From Citrobacter amalonaticus Y19 (GTDB taxonomy: Bacteria > Pseudomonadota > Gammaproteobacteria > Enterobacterales > Enterobacteriaceae), in contig NZ_CP011132.1 of assembly GCF_000981805.1 (NCBI RefSeq), positions 5,456,001-5,520,000 on the forward strand: a stretch of DNA of 64,000 nt, given 5' to 3'. Made by a program: the position numbers and the translations under genes. The notes beneath the pieces were generated by a model. That model made no database searches. It saw only the letters and a program-made list of their open reading frames with translations, and was not told where the DNA came from. Position 1 is the stretch's first letter. Every line of letters begins with the position of its first letter. Below are positions 58,772-64,000 of this stretch, in pieces.

Positions 58772-60310
58772 ATGCGTGGACTGAAATGGTTAACAGGCCT
58801 TGGGCTGGCAGTCGGAACGGAACACTCAGTAAGGCCATCCGTGCAGCCGGCGCAAGCGGGAGGGTTCCGGAACGTACTGTCCGGTCAGTTGTTACTGGGA
58901 ACTGCGGAGCGACAGAAGTTCGTCCGGATGTTGCGGGAAAATTGCCCACTGTCACAGTCTGCCTTTGACGAATTCTGGCTAAAACCCTTAGAGCAAATGG
59001 CCGCTCGCGTTCAGGAAGTACCGGCAGCCTGGGCGGGGCCGTTCGCCACTCCAGGGGGCTTTACTGACCTCAGTTTATCCGTGGCCGCAAGTGCCGTGAG
59101 GCTGGTACGCGGTATGATGTTACCTCCGGGAGCGACGCCTGAGGAGCAGGCAGAGCAGGGGCCAGCCTGGATATGCGCAGTGTTCTGGGCTGGGCTTTTT
59201 CATCATCTTGACTGGTTGTCGCAGATTGAAGGGAGCCTGGCGAACGGAAAAGCCTGGTGTCCGGGGATGGAAATACCCGGTGCAAACTGGCGGGTGCGTC
59301 CCCGGCAGGGGAGAACGGCTTCAATGAACGGAATGTACATTGCCAGTAAACTCATCCCGGATGCTGCGGCTATCTGGCTTCAACGCTGGCCGGCGATTTC
59401 AGGTGCGCTATTTTTGTACCTCAGCGGACAAAAAGCTCAGTCTGGAATTCTCAACAGCATCATCAGCGATGCGCTTGCCAGCGTTGCCAATAAATCAGGA
59501 ACCGTTTCTGGTACAGCAAGCCCCTCTGAAAGCGATAAGGTGATCACCACAGGGGAGGAAGGGGAGGAAGAATCCAGAACAAACAATATCCCAAATTTAA
59601 TAGACGACGATATGCATCAAACGTCCAGTCACAAAAATATAACACCGGTTCCAGAGCCAATTAACAATGCATCAATAGGTTACGATACTAACCAGACAGG
59701 TGATTATGCTGCCAAGGATGTTACCGGTCAGGTTACGTTGCTTTCGGCATTTGATAATCATGATACGCAGTCATCCGATGAACGAACAGGTGATGACACT
59801 GTCCCGGATGAGTCGGTATCAACCGCAGAACTTCTTAGCGTGCTTGACCAGATGTCGGGCTCTGGTGCACCTGTTGTTGAAGCGAAGGTTGAAACTACTT
59901 CTTCTGAAGAGTTTTCGCTAGTCGGGATGGAATCTGGCACTCCAGGAGAAAAGTTTCTGGACTGGCTGAAATCCTCAATCCATGACGGTACGGTTAGTGT
60001 CAATGAGGGCGAGAGTTTTGCACATATTCTTGCTCAGTTTGTATTCATTGTTTCACCTGAGTGTTTTTTTAAATATTTATCGCTGAATACAAACGAGTCA
60101 CTGGATAAATCAGCGTTACAAAAAAGCTTTGAAGCTCTGAACGTTCATTATTCACGAAATGGTAAAGGCCTCTGGCATTACCATAAATACGATACGCCGG
60201 ACAAAAGCGGTCGTTACACCAAAATGTCAGGATACATGCTGAGCGCTGACATTATTTACAGAAAAGGAACCTGTCCACCGGACAGCGTATGGCTTGCACG
60301 AAGAAATTAA
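58772..60310 (+). CDS. traI: TraI_2/MOBH-family relaxase-like protein, divergent
   Basis: 512 residues from the ATG after GGGGTGG. The N-terminal TraI_2 domain is recognisable (residues about 85-160: PGGFTDLSLSVAASAVRLVRGMMLPPGATPEEQ...AWICAVFWAGLFHHLDW), followed by an acidic linker and a C-terminal TraI_2_C-type domain (GTPGEKFLDWLKSSIHDGTVSVNEGESFAHIL...). Proteins of this family nick the transfer origin in PFGI-1/SXT-type elements, and the gene has the usual place beside the integrase. However, the histidines of the HH-x-GG-x-x-x-H motif and the HD of the second motif are replaced, so it may not nick DNA itself. Confidence 0.85.
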   Translation: MRGLKWLTGLGLAVGTEHSVRPSVQPAQAGGFRNVLSGQLLLGTAERQKFVRMLRENCPLSQSAFDEFWLKPLEQMAARVQEVPAAWAGPFATPGGFTDLSLSVAASAVRLVRGMMLPPGATPEEQAEQGPAWICAVFWAGLFHHLDWLSQIEGSLANGKAWCPGMEIPGANWRVRPRQGRTASMNGMYIASKLIPDAAAIWLQRWPAISGALFLYLSGQKAQSGILNSIISDALASVANKSGTVSGTASPSESDKVITTGEEGEEESRTNNIPNLIDDDMHQTSSHKNITPVPEPINNASIGYDTNQTGDYAAKDVTGQVTLLSAFDNHDTQSSDERTGDDTVPDESVSTAELLSVLDQMSGSGAPVVEAKVETTSSEEFSLVGMESGTPGEKFLDWLKSSIHDGTVSVNEGESFAHILAQFVFIVSPECFFKYLSLNTNESLDKSALQKSFEALNVHYSRNGKGLWHYHKYDTPDKSGRYTKMSGYMLSADIIYRKGTCPPDSVWLARRN

Positions 60311-60350
60311 TACTATTGCTTAAGTCAGAATAACAATATACGAGGTGAAT

Positions 60351-61304
60351 ATGAACAATGCATTTGAACAAGTGCTGGATGATTATTTTTTCAGTAAATC
60401 TTTGCGCCCGGCTACGGAGTGGAGCTACAGGAAGGTAGTCAGATCATTCATTTCCTTTAGCGGTGAAGGTATTTCACCTGAGCAGGTTGATAAAACGCTG
60501 GTTTTAACGTGGCGCCGAAAAATTATCCATGAGGAAGGACTGAGCAGAACGACCTGGAATAATAAAGTGACTCATATGCGCGCTATATTTAATCACGCCA
60601 TCGTTAATGGGCTTGTAACGATGAGGGAAAATCCTTTCAACGGGGTAATTACCCGACCCGATGTCAAACGCAAAAAAACACTGACTGATGTGCAGATGAA
60701 TAAAATTTATCTGCACATGCAGGCGAGGGAAGAGGATGAACGGACTGGTATGATGGAGTTAAGAAAAAGCGCCTTACGGCCAGCATGGTTCTGGTTAACG
60801 GTACTGGATGCATTGCGGAGAACAGGGATGCGCCAGAACCAGCTGCTGCACATTCGCCTGGAGGATGTAAATTTTGAGCACCGATGGATTAATCTCCGGC
60901 CTGAGGGTTCCAAGAACCATAAGGAACACCGGGTTCCGATTACTGAAAACCTACGACCCAGACTTGAAAGGCTCTATAACCTTTCCCTTGAGCGTGGCGC
61001 GAAGATGCAGGATCAGTTGTTTAATCTTTCTCGCTTTGATGGCCGGAAGAATGAAATCAGCAGCAACATGGATTATCCGCCGTTGCGCGCGTTTTTCAGA
61101 CGACTTTCACGAGAATGCGGTTTTACAGTCAGCCCGCACAGATTCCGACACACCATCGCGACTAACCTGATGCGTTTGCCGGATCGTAATCTGAAGATGG
61201 CACAGGACCTGCTGGGTCATTCAACGCCGGCGGTCACGCTGGAGTATGTTGAAAGTGACCTGGATAAGGTCCGGGACATGCTGGAGGAGCTGGATGCGGC
61301 ATAA
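60351..61304 (+). CDS. int: ICE integrase, tyrosine recombinase
   Basis: 317 residues from the ATG after CGAGG. Catalytic features: Arg in ALRRTGMRQNQLLHI, Lys in PEGSKNHKEHRVP, SPHRFRHTIAT, LLGHSTPAVTLEYVES with Tyr. It lies 276 bp from the 3' end of tRNA-Phe, pointing toward it, so it almost surely inserts and excises the element at that tRNA. The shared operon with the TraI-like gene is usual for this lineage. Confidence 0.93.
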   Translation: MNNAFEQVLDDYFFSKSLRPATEWSYRKVVRSFISFSGEGISPEQVDKTLVLTWRRKIIHEEGLSRTTWNNKVTHMRAIFNHAIVNGLVTMRENPFNGVITRPDVKRKKTLTDVQMNKIYLHMQAREEDERTGMMELRKSALRPAWFWLTVLDALRRTGMRQNQLLHIRLEDVNFEHRWINLRPEGSKNHKEHRVPITENLRPRLERLYNLSLERGAKMQDQLFNLSRFDGRKNEISSNMDYPPLRAFFRRLSRECGFTVSPHRFRHTIATNLMRLPDRNLKMAQDLLGHSTPAVTLEYVESDLDKVRDMLEELDAA

Positions 61305-61435
61305 GACTAATCTTAAGTTAAATCTAAGTTGATGAAATTAAAAATGGAAAAAAAAGGGATGTTTGCTTTACAAAAGATTGACACAGGGAAGATCTGAGGG
61401 TAAATACGTTCGTGAAGTAAATTGTGGACGTGAGA

Positions 61436-61468
61436 AATCCAGAGGATGGTTCGAACATCCTCTGGATT
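61436..61468. repeat. Perfect 13-bp hairpin between integrase and tRNA
   Basis: AATCCAGAGGATG and CATCCTCTGGATT flank GTTCGAA. May end the integrase transcript or bind an excision factor. The direct repeats TTAAGTTAAATCTAAGTT just after int could be integrase arm sites. Confidence 0.65.
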
Positions 61469-61580
61469 TAAGTCCCGTGTTCAACTGATGCGGTAACACA
61501 AGTACCATCATCATGCCGTCTGGGGACTACTGTCTTGCCCGTTAAGGATCTCATCTCTTAACGAACAGGCTCTGAAGAAG

Positions 61581-61656
61581 TGGTGCCCGGACTCGGAATC
61601 GAACCAAGGACACGGGGATTTTCAATCCCCTGCTCTACCGACTGAGCTATCCGGGC
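61581..61656 (-). tRNA. tRNA-Phe (GAA), integration site of the element
   Basis: 76 nt including encoded CCA. The cloverleaf is intact with acceptor GCCCGGA/TCCGGGC, anticodon GAA in the loop TTGAAAAT, and TTCGATTCC in the T arm. The 3' end faces the integrase, so the element joins at the 3' half, which it must restore. Corresponds to pheV of E. coli by neighbours yqgA and speC. No partial second copy occurs in the window; the other junction must lie left of it. Confidence 0.97.
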
Positions 61657-61761
61657 AACGGGGCGAATTAAAACCGATCCGCCTCGTTTCGTCAACGAAA
61701 TTTCTTCAATTCGACGCAGACTGAACAATCTATCACCACTTTGCTGTTATTGCACACATTC

Positions 61762-62469
61762 TCAAGCGAAATACATAGTCCAGGCGGCGGAAAGCGGCAT
61801 GGCGAGGATCAGCGCCGGGAGCATATTGACCACGGCAAACATTTTGATTCCGCAGATGCGTAAACCGGTGGCGACCAGCAGCAATCCCCCGACCGAACTG
61901 AAATCGGCCATCATCGCGGGGGTGGTGAGCGGCAAAATGAGCGCCGCGCAGGTGGCCAGTGAAAGCTGGATGAGCAGCATCGGGGCCGAGATAGCCGAAA
62001 CGGCGATACCGAGCGAGCAGGCGAAAATCATGGCGGTAAAGAAATCGAGGAAGGATTTAGCAATCAGGATACTCGGATCGCCGGTCATCCCTTCGCGCAT
62101 CGCCCCAAAAATCCCCGTACCACTGGCGCAGAAAAGAACAATAATGGCGACATAGTTCTGGATAAACGATTCATGGGGCTGCTTTTTACCCGGCCGCATA
62201 AAGAGCGTTTGCGCTTTCGCGACGGCGTTGTTGATCCCCTTTTCCAGATAGCAAAACTCACCAATTAACGCACCGACCAGCGTTGCCAGCACCATAACCG
62301 GAAGGTTGGCACATTTGACCACCAGTAAGATACCAATGCCAAGTGACGCAAGACCGAAAATAGAGGTCATTGAGACACGAATCCGTTCCGGTAAACGTTG
62401 GCTAAGAAGAGCACCAATAACGCCACCCACCAAAACGGCGCTGGCGTTAATAAAAGGTCCGATTACCAC
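61762..62469 (-). CDS. yqgA: Conserved inner-membrane protein YqgA (DUF554)
   Basis: 235 residues, hydrophobic, six to seven membrane segments. Starts MVIGPFINASAVLVGGVIGALL, typical of DUF554. Chromosomal core gene between tRNA-Phe and speC, as in E. coli. Function is not known. Confidence 0.92.
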   Translation of the reverse strand: MVIGPFINASAVLVGGVIGALLSQRLPERIRVSMTSIFGLASLGIGILLVVKCANLPVMVLATLVGALIGEFCYLEKGINNAVAKAQTLFMRPGKKQPHESFIQNYVAIIVLFCASGTGIFGAMREGMTGDPSILIAKSFLDFFTAMIFACSLGIAVSAISAPMLLIQLSLATCAALILPLTTPAMMADFSSVGGLLLVATGLRICGIKMFAVVNMLPALILAMPLSAAWTMYFA

Positions 62470-62896
62470 GTTAGCTCCTGCTAATTATTTTGTCAGATTG
62501 CATTATTATGACCTGATTCTCATTTTCAGTGTTGTTTAACCGCAACAAGTGTGCATAAGAATTAAATCTTGCCCCTCCTGGTCAAAGGTGCCATGATTGC
62601 GCGAATTTTCTCCAGTCCGTTTGGGGCAGCATGGGATGAACGCTACACCTTCACATCGCCTTTCGCATCGCCGTTTAGCGCGATGGTTGCCCTTTCTCGT
62701 TATTCCTTCCCTTCTACTCACCATGCGGTGAGGGCAACGTATGCTCACTGCAGGACAACAGTAAAATCAGAAGCGGTCTGCTTTTACTGATGTCTGGCGG
62801 TCGGAGCTGGTGACCAGTTTGACCCAAGCATCTCGTGGGGCAGGGCATTGAGCCTTGTCCGGGACTCTTATTCTCCCGAAACGGGTTTTTGCGCTT
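62470..62896. other. Intergenic region between yqgA and speC
   Basis: 427 bp between divergent genes holds both promoters and probably a long speC leader. No small gene or known riboswitch is evident. Confidence 0.5.
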
Positions 62897-64000
62897 ATGA
62901 AATCAATGAACATTGCCGCCAGTCGTGAGCTGGTCTCTCGTTTATCTACTCATCGCGGCGTTGTGGCGTTGGACAGTACCGATTTTACCGATGTCGCGGC
63001 GGTCGTCATGACCGTTGCCGATAGCCGTAGCGGCATTCTTGCTCTGCTCAAACGTACGGGCTTTCATCTGCCGGTCTTTATTCTTACTGAAGAGATAATG
63101 GATCTACCTTCAGGCGCGACGGCGCTCATTAGCGGAAATGCACAGGAGTGGCTGGAGCTGGAATCAGCCGCCTGTCTGTATGAGGAAGACCTTCTGCCGC
63201 CGTTTTACGACACGCTGACGCAGTATGTGGAAATGAAGAACAGCACGTTCGCTTGTCCAGGGCATCAGCACGGCGCGTTCTTTAAAAAGCACCCGGCCGG
63301 ACGCCACTTCTATGATTTCTTTGGCGAAAATGTCTTTCGCGCGGATATGTGCAATGCCGACGTGAAGCTCGGCGATCTGCTGATTCACGAAGGTTCGGCC
63401 AAACATGCGCAGAAGTTTGCCGCAAAAGTCTTTCACGCCGATAAAACCTATTTCGTTCTGAACGGCACGTCGGCAGCGAATAAAGTAGTCACCAATGCGC
63501 TACTGACGCGTGGCGATCTGGTGCTGTTCGATCGCAACAACCACAAATCGAATCATCACGGTGCGCTGATTCAGGCAGGAGCGACCCCGGTCTATCTGGA
63601 GGCCGCTCGCAACCCGTTTGGTTTTATTGGCGGGATCGATGAGCGCTGCTTCGATGAAGCGTATCTGCGCGAACAGATCCGCGAAGTGGCAGCGGAAAAG
63701 GCGGAGCTGCCGCGCCCCTTCAGACTGGCAATCATCCAGTTGGGAACCTACGACGGAACAATCTACAACGCGCGTCAGGTGATCGACAAAATTGGTCATC
63801 TCTGTGACTACATCCTGTTTGATTCTGCCTGGGTTGGTTACGAGCAGTTTATCCCGATGATGGCAGACGGTTCGCCGCTGCTGCTGGAACTGAATGAAAA
63901 CGATCCGGGTATTTTCGTCACCCAGTCGGTGCATAAGCAGCAGGCCGGGTTTTCGCAGACTTCGCAGATCCACAAGAAAGATAATCACATTCGCGGCCAG
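62897..64000 (+). CDS. speC: Biosynthetic ornithine decarboxylase SpeC (3' end outside window)
   Basis: 368 residues present of about 710. Starts MKSMNIAASRELVSRL; N-terminal wing domain, then the PLP-dependent region FACPGHQHGAFFKKHPAG, and SVHKQQAGFSQTSQIH with the PLP-binding Lys. Converts ornithine to putrescine. Core chromosomal gene marking the right flank of the element. Confidence 0.97.
   Translation, partial: MKSMNIAASRELVSRLSTHRGVVALDSTDFTDVAAVVMTVADSRSGILALLKRTGFHLPVFILTEEIMDLPSGATALISGNAQEWLELESAACLYEEDLLPPFYDTLTQYVEMKNSTFACPGHQHGAFFKKHPAGRHFYDFFGENVFRADMCNADVKLGDLLIHEGSAKHAQKFAAKVFHADKTYFVLNGTSAANKVVTNALLTRGDLVLFDRNNHKSNHHGALIQAGATPVYLEAARNPFGFIGGIDERCFDEAYLREQIREVAAEKAELPRPFRLAIIQLGTYDGTIYNARQVIDKIGHLCDYILFDSAWVGYEQFIPMMADGSPLLLELNENDPGIFVTQSVHKQQAGFSQTSQIHKKDNHIRGQ

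Noticed and set aside
62536..62790. Small ORFs on both strands between yqgA and speC
   Set aside because: No ribosome-binding sites and biased composition of a leader region; read as shadows.

Overview
The window is chromosomal DNA of an enterobacterium (family Enterobacteriaceae; the SpeC and YqgA sequences fit an Enterobacter/Klebsiella/Citrobacter-like host, but I cannot fix the genus) carrying most of a large integrative and conjugative element (ICE). The chromosomal anchor is on the right: tRNA-Phe(GAA), yqgA and the 5' part of speC, the same neighbourhood as pheV in E. coli. The element lies to the left of the tRNA 3' end, with its tyrosine integrase as the last gene before the junction. 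The left end of the ICE is outside the window.

Layout. (1) 1-1024: 3' part of a shufflon recombinase gene (rci), so a type IV pilus operon ending in an invertible pilV presumably lies just upstream. (2) 1232-21022: a nearly complete GI-type conjugation module (PFGI-1/SPI-7/ICEclc lineage) with TraD coupling ATPase, VirB4-like ATPase, RAQPRD protein, the TIGR037xx series, a lytic transglycosylase and a TraG-like protein. (3) 21083-35472: an accessory, defence-like region with a PHP-phosphoesterase/SMC-type ATPase, two proteins with HEPN-type R-x4-H motifs, a 1039-residue membrane protein, a ResD-like recombinase, an SOS-controlled umuDC pair and an FRG-domain protein. (4) 35588-37489: a structured tandem-pseudoknot element, a second recombinase-like gene and a small ORF. 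(5) 37490-48338: a discrete 10.85-kb transposable unit with matched terminal inverted repeats and a 7-bp target duplication, carrying nickel/cobalt (ncr-like) and chromate (chrBA) resistance plus a His-rich/HupE group, with no transposase of its own. (6) 48607-53871: a second tandem-pseudoknot element followed by seven plus-strand genes (including an ArdC-type antirestriction protein and a short DNA-methylase-like protein), each with its own foldable leader. (7) 53955-61304: TraF-like operon, regulators/membrane proteins, a divergent TraI_2/MOBH-family protein and the integrase.

The most interesting signals are in RNA/DNA structure. All seven genes of region 6 have the same leader architecture: a first hairpin a:a', a segment b overlapping a, and a segment b' that can pair either with b or with the start region of the gene. 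This predicts a shared translational switch controlling the whole block. The block and a distant site in the element are preceded by two copies of a tandem pseudoknot with UUCG hairpins whose stems covary between copies; they match my recollection of the STAXI motif. The metal transposon interrupts a small ORF that is restored in frame when the unit and one copy of the 7-bp repeat are removed in silico, and within the unit five palindromic GC-tract operators precede three of its metal-resistance or His-rich transcription units, with a sixth overlapping the ribosome-binding site of a fourth.
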